From assembly GCA_002490635.1 (NCBI GenBank), contig DKUJ01000047.1, forward strand, positions 8,545 to 72,544: DNA of 64,000 nucleotides, read 5' to 3'. Every line of letters begins with the position of its first letter. Position 1 is the first letter of the stretch. A program made the translations under genes and the position numbers. Of the stretch, positions 25,358 through 35,270 are shown piece by piece. The stretch comes from Porphyromonadaceae bacterium UBA7207 (lineage in GTDB: Bacteria; Bacteroidota; Bacteroidia; Bacteroidales; Muribaculaceae). Below the pieces are notes generated by a model. The model saw only the letters and a program-made list of their open reading frames with translations, searched no databases and was not told the DNA's origin.

Positions 25358-26155
25358 ATGGTTAGAATACACACCTTAATGCTGAGTCTCCTTGCCGTGG
25401 CCGCTCTTGCCATCACCGGCTGCTCTTCAAACAAGGAAACCCAAGAAGCGCTCGCCGATTGTGCCGGCGCCATAGCCACACGCTACAATGCCGAAGTTGA
25501 GAACTCTCCATCATTCATCGACTTCCTGAGCGCCGAAGCCGCCGACAACAACATAAACGTGAGCATAGGCTTCTCAGATTCCGCGGTGGACGTTTCCATG
25601 TACTCCGAAGCGCTTGTGCAATATGCCGTGGCCATGCAGCTCAAGGCCAACACAGGCAAAAAACTCGACCTTATGCTCAACACGCTTCGCAAATGCGAGG
25701 GAAAGCTCATAATCCAGCTAAGCGACACCAAGGCAAACTCCCGCACCTACCAGATTGGCGCCACCCGTCTGGTACAACTCGTCCAGCTTCCCTCCTCGCA
25801 GCTCAATTTCACCGCTGTGAAGGACAATATCTCACAGATTATGGCTGCTGAATGCGACAACTACCGACAGAGCGCCGGTGCCGCCGACGCCCGCTTCAAC
25901 ATTACAGGCGGTTTCGCCCAGTACACCCTCACCTTCGCCAACAAAAGCGCCTACCGCCAGTTCAACCAGGCAAGCCTCACCGGACGCTACGTAAACATCC
26001 TTAAAGGAAAATACGAAACTTATGGTTCCTGCCGCTCCTATGTGGAGAACCTTCTCAAAAGCCTGCAGATCGACGGCTACCGTTTCGTATACACCACCGA
26101 ACAGGGCGGCGACTCCGAAATAAAAGCCGCAATACCCTGGCGAATCATCAACTGA
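25358..26155 (+). CDS. Lipoprotein of unknown function
   Basis: 265 residues with a clear lipobox (ALAITGCSSNKE, Cys about 22). The mature protein is soluble and mixed alpha/beta. Two parts of similar character, each with a stretch preceding a GF/GG turn (NVSIGFSDSAVDVS and FNITGGFAQYTLTF), hint at an internal duplication, which I could not test. No family is recognised. It is followed after 15 bases by pepT. Confidence 0.7.
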   Translation: MVRIHTLMLSLLAVAALAITGCSSNKETQEALADCAGAIATRYNAEVENSPSFIDFLSAEAADNNINVSIGFSDSAVDVSMYSEALVQYAVAMQLKANTGKKLDLMLNTLRKCEGKLIIQLSDTKANSRTYQIGATRLVQLVQLPSSQLNFTAVKDNISQIMAAECDNYRQSAGAADARFNITGGFAQYTLTFANKSAYRQFNQASLTGRYVNILKGKYETYGSCRSYVENLLKSLQIDGYRFVYTTEQGGDSEIKAAIPWRIIN

Positions 26156-26170
26156 CACAACATCTGAACC

Positions 26171-27397
26171 ATGAACTTAGTCGACCGTTTCCTCAACTAC
26201 GTGAAGTTCGACACCCAGAGCGACGAACTCACCAACATGACCCCCAGCACCCCCGGGCAGATGGTGTTCGCCCAATACCTGCGCGACGAACTCACTAAAA
26301 TGGGTCTTTCCGACATAACCCTGGACGACAACGGATACCTCATGGCCACCCTACCGGCCAACACCGGCGGCGACATACCCACCGTGGGCTTCATCGCCCA
26401 TCTGGACACCTCGCCCGACATGAGCGGACGCCACGTCAACCCACGCATAGTAAGCAAATACGACGGAGGCGACATTGTGCTGAATGCCGCCGAAGGAATA
26501 GTTCTCTCCCCTGCCGGCTTCCCAGAGCTAAAGGACTACGTCGGCCAGGATCTCATTGTCACCGACGGCAACACCCTTCTCGGAGCCGACGACAAAGCCG
26601 GCATCGCCGAAATCGTAACCGCGGTGGACTATCTGATGCAGCACCCAGAAATCAAACACGGAAAAATCCGCATAGCATTCAACCCCGACGAGGAAATCGG
26701 CCAGGGTGCGCACAAGTTCGATGTGGAACATTTCGGTGCCGACTGGGCATATACCATGGACGGCGGAGCCGTGGGCGAACTCGAATACGAGAACTTCAAC
26801 GCCGCCGTGGCCAGAGTTACCTTCAACGGCCGCAACGTGCACCCCGGCTACGCCAAGCACAAGATGATTAACTCCATGCGCATAGCCAACCAGTTCGTTA
26901 TCATGCTCCCGCGCTGGGAAACACCCGAACACACCGAGGACTACGAAGGATTCTATCATCTGGTATCCATGGAAGGCACCGTGGAAAAATCGGTGCTGAC
27001 ATACATAATCCGCGACCACGACCGCGACCGCTTCGAGCGCCGCAAAAAAGAGCTGGAGCACCTCACCCGCAAAATCAACCACGAATTCCCCGACTGCTGC
27101 TCGATAGAAATCAAGGACCAGTACTACAACATGCGCGAGAAAATAGAACCTGTGATGCATGTTGTGGACTATGCCCGCCAAGCCATGAAACTTGCAGGAG
27201 TGGAACCGAAAGTGCAACCCATCCGCGGCGGCACCGACGGCGCTCAGCTTTCGTTCAAAGGGCTGCCCTGCCCCAACATCTTTGCCGGCGGCCTCAATTT
27301 CCATGGCCGCTATGAGTTCGTGCCCGTGCCCTCGATGGAAAAAGCCACAAAAGTGATTGTGGAAATAGCCCGTCTGGTGGCCAACGGCAAAAAATGA
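26171..27397 (+). CDS. pepT: Peptidase T (tripeptide aminopeptidase)
   Basis: 408 residues, standard PepT length. M20 zinc peptidase motifs are in place: IAHLDTSPDMSG, LGADDKAGIAEI, NPDEEIGQG and the C-terminal IRGGTDGAQLSFKGLPCPN. It removes the N-terminal residue from tripeptides in the cytoplasm. It sits 10 bases upstream of miaA. Confidence 0.95.
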   Translation: MNLVDRFLNYVKFDTQSDELTNMTPSTPGQMVFAQYLRDELTKMGLSDITLDDNGYLMATLPANTGGDIPTVGFIAHLDTSPDMSGRHVNPRIVSKYDGGDIVLNAAEGIVLSPAGFPELKDYVGQDLIVTDGNTLLGADDKAGIAEIVTAVDYLMQHPEIKHGKIRIAFNPDEEIGQGAHKFDVEHFGADWAYTMDGGAVGELEYENFNAAVARVTFNGRNVHPGYAKHKMINSMRIANQFVIMLPRWETPEHTEDYEGFYHLVSMEGTVEKSVLTYIIRDHDRDRFERRKKELEHLTRKINHEFPDCCSIEIKDQYYNMREKIEPVMHVVDYARQAMKLAGVEPKVQPIRGGTDGAQLSFKGLPCPNIFAGGLNFHGRYEFVPVPSMEKATKVIVEIARLVANGKK

Positions 27398-27407
27398 GCA
27401 TCGGAAT

Positions 27408-28319
27408 ATGGGTCGTCGTCCGCTGTTAGCGGTTATTACCGGCCCCACGGCCTCAGGAAAGACATCGCTGGCAATCGACATCGCCAGCCATTTTTCCACA
27501 GAAATAGTTTCGGCAGACTCACGTCAGGTCTATGCCGATATCCCCATAGGCACTGCCGCACCCGCGCCCGGACAACTGGCGCGGGTGCGGCATCACCTTG
27601 TAGGCTTCCTCCCTCTGGAGGCATCCTACAGTGCCGCGCGCTTCGAGCAGGACGCGCTGCGAATCCTCGGTGACATCTGGAACAGAAACCGACTGGCGGT
27701 TGTTTGCGGCGGCTCTATGATGTATATCGACACCCTTCTGCATGGAATCGACCCTCTGCCCGACATTTCCGCGCAGACAAGAGAATATGTACTTGCCATG
27801 CTTGCCAACCACGGGCTCGAGGGCGTGCTCGCACAACTCCGCATCTGCGATCCCGACTACTGGCAGCAGGTCGACCGCTCCAACACCCGCCGTGTAGTCC
27901 ACGCTCTGGAAATATGCCTCCAGGCCGGACGTCCCTACTCCAGCCTGCGAACAGGCCGACGCATCGAACGCCCTTTCGACACCATCAGAATAGCAATCGA
28001 CCACCCGCGGGAGGAACTTTTCCGCCGCATCGGCCTGCGTGTGGAAAGCATGTTCCGCCAAGGCCTCGAGGAAGAAGCCCGCAAGGCGCTGGCGAATGGC
28101 AGCTACAACTCCCTCAACACAGTGGGATACAAAGAACTCGCCGCCTATTTCCGCGGAGAGGCAACCATGGATGAGACCCATGCAAAAATAGCAAGGAACA
28201 CAAGGGTGTACGCAAAAAAACAACTCACATGGCTGAAGCGGCATCACGATACCATATGGCTGGCCCCTGAAAACGCCACCACAAAAGCCATAGAGGCTAT
28301 TGCTGACAGATTGAACTGA
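27408..28319 (+). CDS. miaA: tRNA dimethylallyltransferase
   Basis: 303 residues. The P-loop GPTASGKTSLAIDIA and the SADSRQVYADIPIGTA block match MiaA, which adds an isopentenyl group to A37 of tRNAs reading UNN codons. KQLTWLKRH near the C-terminus is also conserved. A very strong terminator follows, closing the unit that begins at 25358. Confidence 0.95.
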   Translation: MGRRPLLAVITGPTASGKTSLAIDIASHFSTEIVSADSRQVYADIPIGTAAPAPGQLARVRHHLVGFLPLEASYSAARFEQDALRILGDIWNRNRLAVVCGGSMMYIDTLLHGIDPLPDISAQTREYVLAMLANHGLEGVLAQLRICDPDYWQQVDRSNTRRVVHALEICLQAGRPYSSLRTGRRIERPFDTIRIAIDHPREELFRRIGLRVESMFRQGLEEEARKALANGSYNSLNTVGYKELAAYFRGEATMDETHAKIARNTRVYAKKQLTWLKRHHDTIWLAPENATTKAIEAIADRLN

Positions 28320-28340
28320 AAAACAGCAGAAACACATCGC

Positions 28341-28387
28341 GGATGCCCGGTATATGTTGCACAACATATACCGGGCATCCGTTTTTT
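28341..28387 (+). terminator. Very strong intrinsic terminator after miaA
   Basis: A perfect 19-base inverted repeat (28341-28359 with 28362-28380) is followed by G and seven T. It isolates miaA from the EF-G paralogue gene. Confidence 0.92.
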
Positions 28388-28479
28388 TGAATTTAAATAT
28401 ATAAATTGCAGCCGCCTTAGCAGACACAGCGATGCCTCCAAAGGCTGAATCAATACCCGAAAATACTAACCCTCACATC

Positions 28480-30636
28480 ATGAAATTCTACAAAACGCAA
28501 GAAATCAAAAACATAGCCTTGCTTGGCAGCAAAGGCTCCGGAAAAACCACACTCGCCGAAGCTATGCTCTACGAGTGTGGGGTTATAAAACGCCGCGGCA
28601 CAGTTGAAGCCAAGAACACCGTATCCGACTATTTCCCGGTAGAGAAGGAATACGGATACTCGGTATTCTCGACCGTGTTCTACGCCGAGTTCCTCGACAA
28701 AAAACTCAACGTCATCGACTGCCCCGGCGCCGACGACTTCGTGGGCGGTGCCATTACCGCACTGAATGTAACCGACACCGGCGTGATACTCATCAACGGC
28801 CAGTATGGCGTGGAAGTGGGCACTCAGAACATTTTCCGCACAGCCACAGGTCTGCATAAACCCATAATCTTCGCCATCAACCAGCTCGATGGCGAAAAAG
28901 CCGACTATGACAACGTGCTCGAACAGATGCGCGAAGTGTTCGGCTCCAGAATAGTGCCCGTGCAGTACCCCCTTGCAAGCGGTCCCGGCTTCAATGCCAT
29001 GATCGACGTACTGCTGATGAAAAAATACTCCTGGGGGCCCGACGGCGGCGTACCCAAAATCGAGGAAATCCCTGCCGAAGAACTCGAGCGCGCCAACGAA
29101 ATGCACAAGGCGCTTGTGGAGGCTGCCGCCGAGAACGACGAAACCCTGATGGAGAAATTCTTCGAGGAAGAACACCTCACCGAAGACGAACTGCGCATGG
29201 GCATCCGCAAAGGACTGGTGGAAAACTCCATATTCCCCGTGTTCTGCGTAAGCGCGGCCAAGGATATGGGTGTGCGCCGAATGATGGAATTCCTGGGCAA
29301 CGTGGTACCGTTTGTCGAAGACATGCCCGCACCTGTCGACACCGAAGGCAATGAAGTGGCACCCGACAGCGACGGTCCGCTCAGCGTGTTCGTTTTCAAG
29401 ACCACCGTGGAACCGCACATCGGTGAAGTGAGCTACTTCAAAGTGATGAGCGGCACACTCAAAGCCGGTGCCGACCTCGAGAATGTGAGCCGCGGCACCA
29501 AAGAACGCCTGGCGCAGATTTTCTGCGTATGCGGACAAATCAAGACTCCGGTCGACGCCCTCGCCGCAGGCGACATCGGCGCCACTGTGAAACTCAAAGA
29601 CGTACGCACAGGCAATACCCTCAACGAAAAAGGCTGTGAAATCGCTTTCGACTTCATCAAATATCCCGCTCCCAAATACCAGCGCGCCATACGCCCCGTA
29701 ACCGAAAGCGACGCCGAGAAACTGTCGGGCATCCTCACCCGCATGCACGAGGAAGATCCCACATGGCAGGTGGAACAGAGCAAGGAACTCAAGCAGACCA
29801 TCCTCTCCGGACAAGGCGAATTCCATCTGCGCACACTCAAGTGGCGAGTGGAAAACAACGACAAGCTGCCTATCATGTTCGAGGAACCGAAGATTCCGTA
29901 TCGCGAAACCATAACCCGCGCGGCACGCGCCGACTACCGCCACAAGAAACAGAGCGGCGGCGCCGGACAGTTCGGCGAAGTGCACCTGATTGTGGAACCG
30001 TACACCGAGGGCATGCCAGCACCCGACACATACCGGTTCGGCAACCAGGAATTCAAGATGAGTGTCCGCGACACCCAGGAAATACCTCTCGCATGGGGTG
30101 GAAAACTGGTGGTGTGCAACTGCATCGTCGGCGGCGCAATCGACAGCCGCTTCATCCCGGCAATCGTAAAAGGACTCATGGACCGCATGGAACAAGGCCC
30201 GCTCACCGGCTCATATGCCCGCGACGTGCGCGTGTGCATCTACGACGGCAAGATGCATCCGGTGGACTCCAATGAAATCTCGTTCCGCCTCGCCGGCCGC
30301 AATGCGTTCAGCCAGGCATTCCGCGAAGCCACTCCCAAAGTACTCGAACCTGTCTACGACGTGGAAGTATTCGTTCCCGGCGATGTGATGGGCGATGTGA
30401 TGAGCGACCTCCAGGGACGCCGTGCAATAATCATGGGCATGAACTCTGAAAACGGCTTCGAGAAAATCTCCGCCAAAGTTCCGCTGAAGGAAATGTCCAG
30501 CTACTCTACCTCGCTGAGCTCGATCACCGGCGGACGCTCCTCCTTCACCATGAAGTTCGCTTCCTACGAACTCGTTCCCGGCGATGTGCAGGAAAAACTC
30601 CTGCGTGAATACGCCGAAAAGAACACCGAAGAGTAA
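28480..30636 (+). CDS. Elongation factor G paralogue (EF-G2 type) with degenerate GTPase site
   Basis: 718 residues with the five-domain EF-G layout. The P-loop is GSKGSGKTT (16-24), but the switch II motif reads DCPGADDF (80-87), with Ala84 where EF-G has the catalytic His of DTPGH; NKxD is NQLD (134-137), and the switch I RGITI string is absent. Domains III-V, including GQGEFHLRTL and the domain IV/V core, look intact. Bacteroides EF-G2 is reported to support translation under starvation without GTP hydrolysis, and this protein fits that type. I chose the ATG at 28480 because the coding similarity starts there (MKFYKTQEIKNIALLG); one at 28432 is in frame. Confidence 0.9.
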   Translation: MKFYKTQEIKNIALLGSKGSGKTTLAEAMLYECGVIKRRGTVEAKNTVSDYFPVEKEYGYSVFSTVFYAEFLDKKLNVIDCPGADDFVGGAITALNVTDTGVILINGQYGVEVGTQNIFRTATGLHKPIIFAINQLDGEKADYDNVLEQMREVFGSRIVPVQYPLASGPGFNAMIDVLLMKKYSWGPDGGVPKIEEIPAEELERANEMHKALVEAAAENDETLMEKFFEEEHLTEDELRMGIRKGLVENSIFPVFCVSAAKDMGVRRMMEFLGNVVPFVEDMPAPVDTEGNEVAPDSDGPLSVFVFKTTVEPHIGEVSYFKVMSGTLKAGADLENVSRGTKERLAQIFCVCGQIKTPVDALAAGDIGATVKLKDVRTGNTLNEKGCEIAFDFIKYPAPKYQRAIRPVTESDAEKLSGILTRMHEEDPTWQVEQSKELKQTILSGQGEFHLRTLKWRVENNDKLPIMFEEPKIPYRETITRAARADYRHKKQSGGAGQFGEVHLIVEPYTEGMPAPDTYRFGNQEFKMSVRDTQEIPLAWGGKLVVCNCIVGGAIDSRFIPAIVKGLMDRMEQGPLTGSYARDVRVCIYDGKMHPVDSNEISFRLAGRNAFSQAFREATPKVLEPVYDVEVFVPGDVMGDVMSDLQGRRAIIMGMNSENGFEKISAKVPLKEMSSYSTSLSSITGGRSSFTMKFASYELVPGDVQEKLLREYAEKNTEE

Positions 30637-30674
30637 TACTTTTTTTCATACGTCATTTTTCATAGTTATTCATG

Positions 30675-30709
30675 ATAACGCACCCGACCGAGACGGCCGG
30701 GTGCGTTAT
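30675..30709. terminator. Hairpin between convergent EF-G2 and murI genes
   Basis: Arms ATAACGCACCCG (30675-30686) and CGGGTGCGTTAT (30698-30709) pair perfectly. T-runs are weak on both sides, but its position between convergent genes suggests a bidirectional terminator. Confidence 0.65.
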
Positions 30710-30749
30710 ATTCATAGGTTGTCTATGCTGTTTTGCAGGCGATTCCGGA

Positions 30750-31610
30750 TTACAGCTCGATGCGTCTGGCCTCGATGTCCGTGCCCAGAAACATCCTCGC
30801 CATGCCTGCGAATTTGTCGGGACACTCGGTGGTGAGATATTCCGTGCTATGGCCACGGCTCACAGCTGTGGCCATAGCCTTATGCCGACCAAGATAGTCC
30901 ACCAGCGAGCGGGCCACAATGGCCCCCTGAGTCAGCACCGCTACATGTCCGGGAACATAACGGCGTATTTTGGGCAAAAGCAGCGGGTAGTGCGTGCATC
31001 CCAGCACAATTGTGTCGATATCGCTGTCGGCAGCGAGAAGCTGCTCCAGATCGCGTCGCACGAAGTAGTCGGCACCATCGCCCCCGGCTTCCATATTCTC
31101 CACCAGCGGCACCCACATGGGGCACGCGCGGGAACTCAGCCTTATATGCGGCTGGAATTTGGCAAGCTCCATGTCGTAGCTCTCCGAAGCTACCGTTCCC
31201 GGGGTGGCGACAAGGCCTACATGGCCACCGCGCGATATTTCGCCGAGAGCCTCAACGGTAGGCCGTATCACACCGAGCACACGCAGCCCCGGCTTCATGC
31301 GCGGCAGGTCCTGCTGCTGTATTGTGCGCAACGCCTTGGCCGAAGCTGTATTGCAAGCCAGAATCACCATCGGGCAACCTCTGGAGAAAAGATACTCCAC
31401 TGCCTGCCGCGTGAACCGGTACACAAGATCAAACGAACGTGTGCCGTATGGTGCGCGGGCATTATCGCCCAGATACATGAAATCGGCATCGGGGAGTGCC
31501 GCACGCAGTTCGCGCAACACGGTCAGTCCACCGTATCCGGAATCAAAAACGCCTATAGGCCCGGGAGGCAAAGCGCCCCCCGGGCCGTCGGTCGTTGTTA
31601 TATCGCTCAT
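30750..31610 (-). CDS. murI: Glutamate racemase
   Basis: 286 residues. Both catalytic cysteines are in recognisable motifs, VILACNTASAKAL and VLGCTHYPLLLP, and the N-terminus has GVFDSGYGGLTVLREL. It makes D-glutamate for peptidoglycan. The start overlaps the pgi stop by four bases, so it is translated from the pgi message. Confidence 0.95.
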   Translation of the reverse strand: MSDITTTDGPGGALPPGPIGVFDSGYGGLTVLRELRAALPDADFMYLGDNARAPYGTRSFDLVYRFTRQAVEYLFSRGCPMVILACNTASAKALRTIQQQDLPRMKPGLRVLGVIRPTVEALGEISRGGHVGLVATPGTVASESYDMELAKFQPHIRLSSRACPMWVPLVENMEAGGDGADYFVRRDLEQLLAADSDIDTIVLGCTHYPLLLPKIRRYVPGHVAVLTQGAIVARSLVDYLGRHKAMATAVSRGHSTEYLTTECPDKFAGMARMFLGTDIEARRIEL

Positions 31611-32944
31611 TCGCCGAGCTTGGCTTTGATGGCCGCGGTCTCCTTCTCGTAGCCAGGTTTCTCCAGCAGAGCGAACATGTTGCGCTTGTAGGCCTCGACA
31701 CCAGGCTGATTGAACGGGTTGACCCCGAGAATATAGCCACTGATGCCACAGGCGGCCTCGAAGAAGTAGATCAGCGAGCCCAGAGTGTCTTCGTTCAGTG
31801 CGGGAATCACCACACGGATATTAGGCACTCCGCCGTCGATATGAGCCAGACGGGTACCCAGTTCGGCCATCTTGTTCACCTGGTCGATGCGCTTGCCGGC
31901 TATGAAGTTGAGGCCGTCGAGATTCGCTTCGTCGAAGGGTATGCGCAACTCGCGCGATGGTGTTTCCACAGACAGCACAGTCTCGAAAATGATTCTCTCG
32001 CCATCCTGAATCCACTGTCCCATGGAATGAAGGTCGGTGGTGTTGTCCACGGCGGCGGGGAATATTCCCTTGCCGTCCTTGCCCTCGCTCTCGCCATAGA
32101 GCTGTTTCCACCATTCGCCCATAAAGTGCAACTTGGGGTTGTAGTTAACCAGAATCTCTATTTTCTTGCCCGCACGATAGAGCGCGTTACGTGTCTGCGC
32201 ATACACCAGCGAGGATGTGTCGCTTCCGTCGAGTGTCGCTTTCTGCATGTTACGGGCACCTTCCACCAGTGCGCGGATGTCGTAGCCGGCAACCGCAATG
32301 GGGAGCAGACCGACCGGAGTGAGCACCGAGAAGCGGCCGCCCACATTGTCGGCGATTACATAAGTCTTGTAACCTTCGGTGGTTGCCAGCGAACGCAGAG
32401 CGCCACGCTGTGCATCTGTTACAGCCACGATACGGCGGCCGGCCTCTTCGCGGCCGAGCTGCGACTCGAGCTGCTCCTTGAGCAGACGGAATGCGATGGC
32501 AGGCTCCGTGGTGGTGCCGCTCTTGGATATTACGATGATGCCGAACTTCTTGTCGCGGAGATAGTCCTGAAGTTCAGCCATGTAGTCCTCGCCTATGTTC
32601 TGTCCGGCGAAGAGCACCCTTGTGCCTGTTCCGGCGCGATAGGGGGCAAAACTGTCGGACAGCGCTTCGATTACGGCCTTGGCGCCAAGATAGCTGCCGC
32701 CGATGCCCACGGCCACCACCACCTCGCAGGTCTCGCGAAGGCGTGCCGCAGTGGCGTTGATGTCGTCGAGAAGAGCGTCGTCGGTTTCTTCGGGTAGTTT
32801 CACCCATCCCAGAAAATCGGCTCCGGCACCTTCTCCGGAGGTAAGAAGTTCGAGTCCTTTGCGTGCTTCCGCGTCGAGAGCGGCGATGGCGGCGGCATCG
32901 ACCATGCCGGCCATTCCGTCAGTAATTACTTGAATCTTTTTCAT
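31607..32944 (-). CDS. pgi: Glucose-6-phosphate isomerase
   Basis: 445 residues, the shorter bacterial Pgi form. Family signatures are VVVAVGIGGSYLGAKA, VISKSGTTTEPAIAF and MGQWIQDGERIIFET. It interconverts glucose-6-phosphate and fructose-6-phosphate. It is 42 bases downstream of hisS and overlaps murI, linking glycolysis and cell-wall precursor genes in one unit. Confidence 0.95.
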   Translation of the reverse strand: MKKIQVITDGMAGMVDAAAIAALDAEARKGLELLTSGEGAGADFLGWVKLPEETDDALLDDINATAARLRETCEVVVAVGIGGSYLGAKAVIEALSDSFAPYRAGTGTRVLFAGQNIGEDYMAELQDYLRDKKFGIIVISKSGTTTEPAIAFRLLKEQLESQLGREEAGRRIVAVTDAQRGALRSLATTEGYKTYVIADNVGGRFSVLTPVGLLPIAVAGYDIRALVEGARNMQKATLDGSDTSSLVYAQTRNALYRAGKKIEILVNYNPKLHFMGEWWKQLYGESEGKDGKGIFPAAVDNTTDLHSMGQWIQDGERIIFETVLSVETPSRELRIPFDEANLDGLNFIAGKRIDQVNKMAELGTRLAHIDGGVPNIRVVIPALNEDTLGSLIYFFEAACGISGYILGVNPFNQPGVEAYKRNMFALLEKPGYEKETAAIKAKLGE

Positions 32945-32986
32945 GTTAGACTATTATACCTGGTTAATACCTGTTGTCTGATTGTC

Positions 32987-34348
32987 TTATGCCAATGCGG
33001 CGGCCAAGTCGGCGAAAGGCACAGTTGTCTGGCTTCCGTCGGCAAGATTCTTGATTGCGACCACACCCTGCTCGGCCTCGCTCTGCCCTATCATGGCAAA
33101 GTAGCGTGCGCCTATATTGTCGGCATAGCCGATCTGTTTCTTCATCTTGGCTTCTTCCGGGTAAATCTCGGCGCTGATACCATCGGCGCGGAGTTTTTTC
33201 ATGACATCCATACTCAAGGCAGCCTCGGAGGAGCCAAAATTGGCGAATACCACACATATGCTCTGCATGGCCTGTGCCGGAAAAAGATCCAGCGCGGTGA
33301 GAACATCGTAGATACGGTCGGCGCCGAACGAGATTCCCACACCGGAAATACCCGGCAGGCCGAAGATGCCGGTGAGATTGTCGTAACGTCCGCCTCCGCA
33401 GATGCTACCTATGGGAGTGTCGACAGCCTTCACCTCTATGATTGTTCCGGTGTAGTAGTTGAGGCCGCGGGCGAGCGAGACATCAAGCTCGAGAGCAGCT
33501 TCAAGCCCCAGACGCTCTGTGGCGGCAATAACTGTGCGCAGTTCCTCCACGCCGGCACGGCCGGTTTCCGATTCCGCGAGTATTCCGTCGAGCTGCTCCA
33601 GCCGTTCGGCGGCAGTACCACCGATAGAGAGCACCGGCACAAGCCGCTCCACGGCTTCGGCTTCCAGCCCGCGTTCGCAGAGTTCCTCCTTGACTTTTTC
33701 GATGCCTATTTTCTCGATTTTGTCGATTGCCACGGTGATATCCACAAGTTTGTCGGGACGCCCGATTAGCTCGGCAATGCCTGCAAGAATCTTGCGGTTG
33801 TTGAGTTTGATCACCACCCGCACATTCAACCTGCGGAACACCATGTCCACCATCTGCAGCAGTTCCACCTCGTTAAGCAGGGAGTCAGAGCCTACCACAT
33901 CGGCATCGCACTGGTAGAATTCGCGGTAACGGCCTTTCTGCGGGCGGTCGGCACGCCATACCGGCTGAATCTGATAGCGTTTGAAGGGCAATTTTATTTC
34001 ATCGCGGTGCTGCACCACATATCGTGCAAACGGCACCGTGAGATCGTAGCGCAGACCTTTGTCGCAGATGCGTGCGGCAACCCGCAAAGGCTCTTCGCCG
34101 ACAAGCTCTTCCCTGTCCATACCGGAAAGGAAATCACCGGAATTAAGAATCTTGAAAAGCAGTTTATCGCCTTCCTCGCCGTACTTGCCCATGAGGGTGC
34201 CGAGCGTTTCCATGGCGGGTGTCTCTATCTGGCGATAGCCGAACAACCTGAAGACTTCGCGTATGGTATCGAATATATAATTGCGTCGCTGCATCTCCAG
34301 CTGCGAAAAATCGCGTGTGCCTTTTGGCGTATTCGGTTTGCTTGCCAT
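32987..34348 (-). CDS. hisS: Histidine-tRNA ligase
   Basis: 453 residues, class II synthetase. Motif 1 region (FRLFGYRQIETPAMET), motif 2 (YRFQ-like IQPVWRADRPQKGRYREFYQCD), the histidine signature LARGLNYYTGTIIEV and motif 3 (GVGISFGADRIYDVL) are present, with an anticodon-binding domain at the C-terminus. A -7 box TAATTTTG lies on the minus strand at 34380-34387, 31 bases before the start. Confidence 0.96.
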   Translation of the reverse strand: MASKPNTPKGTRDFSQLEMQRRNYIFDTIREVFRLFGYRQIETPAMETLGTLMGKYGEEGDKLLFKILNSGDFLSGMDREELVGEEPLRVAARICDKGLRYDLTVPFARYVVQHRDEIKLPFKRYQIQPVWRADRPQKGRYREFYQCDADVVGSDSLLNEVELLQMVDMVFRRLNVRVVIKLNNRKILAGIAELIGRPDKLVDITVAIDKIEKIGIEKVKEELCERGLEAEAVERLVPVLSIGGTAAERLEQLDGILAESETGRAGVEELRTVIAATERLGLEAALELDVSLARGLNYYTGTIIEVKAVDTPIGSICGGGRYDNLTGIFGLPGISGVGISFGADRIYDVLTALDLFPAQAMQSICVVFANFGSSEAALSMDVMKKLRADGISAEIYPEEAKMKKQIGYADNIGARYFAMIGQSEAEQGVVAIKNLADGSQTTVPFADLAAALA

Positions 34349-34379
34349 TATTCCTTATTATATTATATTGTTTATGCTG

Positions 34380-34387
34380 CAAAATTA
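34380..34387 (-). promoter_or_regulatory. -7 box of the hisS-pgi-murI unit
   Basis: TAATTTTG on the minus strand, 31 bases before the hisS start codon. Confidence 0.55.
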
Positions 34388-34497
34388 CAGCAAATCTTTT
34401 ATCCTCACAAATAAACAAATCTTGCAGCAGCGTAGTTATAATCATGTAAGTATTTAACATAAAGCACATCGCCCACTTGCAACATAAAACCTTGTAA

Positions 34498-35151
34498 ATG
34501 ACTTATTTTCGCAAAATTCTCACAATCGCCGCATTGCTCGTGTGTGCCGCTACGGCAGGCGCAGCCGACTTCTTTTCCGGTCTTGGAGTCCGCACATCCA
34601 TGGAGGTGACAATACCCTCGGGAGGTCGCGGATTCTACGGCAACGGCGCCGGATTCACAGCCGGTGTGTCGTACACGGTGCCTCTTGCCGGCAATTTTTC
34701 ATTTGATCCCGAGTTACTCTTCGTATACAGCACAATGAGCGACAAATCGGAAGTCATGGTCGACGACCACTACTACAACGGCGCCGCCCGCACCTTCGGA
34801 CTGAGAGTTCCGCTGATGTTCTCATATAATTTCTCTCTTCACAGAAATGTGACAATGGCCGTATCCACGGGTCCATGGCTGAACATAAATCTATCGGCCA
34901 GGCAGAATCTGCTGCCTAATATGGAAGCGCCCGTTGCTGTACCGGCACAAAAAGCCAACCTTTTCGACCAGGGATGGAAGCGGTTCGACGCACAATGGGG
35001 TTTAAAACTCAGTTTCACTTTCGCCGAATCTTATTTTGTGGGCATAACCACCGGCGTAGCGTTCACTCCGCTGGCTTCTTTCGGCGACAAGGACAAAAAG
35101 ATTCGCATACACCGCAATACCATTGCCATTTCGCTGGGATACAATTTCTAA
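34498..35151 (+). CDS. Porin-family outer membrane beta-barrel protein
   Basis: 217 residues. A signal peptide (MTYFRKILTIAALLVCAATAGAA) is followed by strands alternating hydrophobic and polar residues throughout (FTAGVSYTVPLAGNFSFDPELLF, FGLRVPLMFSYNFSLH, GLKLSFTFAESYFVGITTGV) and a C-terminal Phe (ISLGYNF), the usual outer-membrane barrel ending. Likely an eight-stranded OmpA-barrel/PorT-like protein. Function unknown. It is monocistronic and divergent from hisS. Confidence 0.8.
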   Translation: MTYFRKILTIAALLVCAATAGAADFFSGLGVRTSMEVTIPSGGRGFYGNGAGFTAGVSYTVPLAGNFSFDPELLFVYSTMSDKSEVMVDDHYYNGAARTFGLRVPLMFSYNFSLHRNVTMAVSTGPWLNINLSARQNLLPNMEAPVAVPAQKANLFDQGWKRFDAQWGLKLSFTFAESYFVGITTGVAFTPLASFGDKDKKIRIHRNTIAISLGYNF

Positions 35152-35262
35152 CTGCCTCGAGTATGTTTTTACTCTGATTAACGAACGCCCCACATCCCGT
35201 TAAAAAAGTTTAAGCGCACGCAATTTTATGCTGTAGAATTGTGTTGTAAAACATATAGTGTA

Positions 35263-35270
35263 TAACTTTG
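35263..35270 (+). promoter_or_regulatory. -7 box of a short untranslated transcript
   Basis: TAACTTTG with ATTG (35238-35241) 21 bases upstream. The terminator begins only 37 bases further on. Confidence 0.6.

Noticed and set aside
28450..30195. 581-codon minus-strand frame opposite the EF-G paralogue
   Set aside because: Antisense shadow; His/Phe/Val-rich nonsense translation, no promoter or domain.
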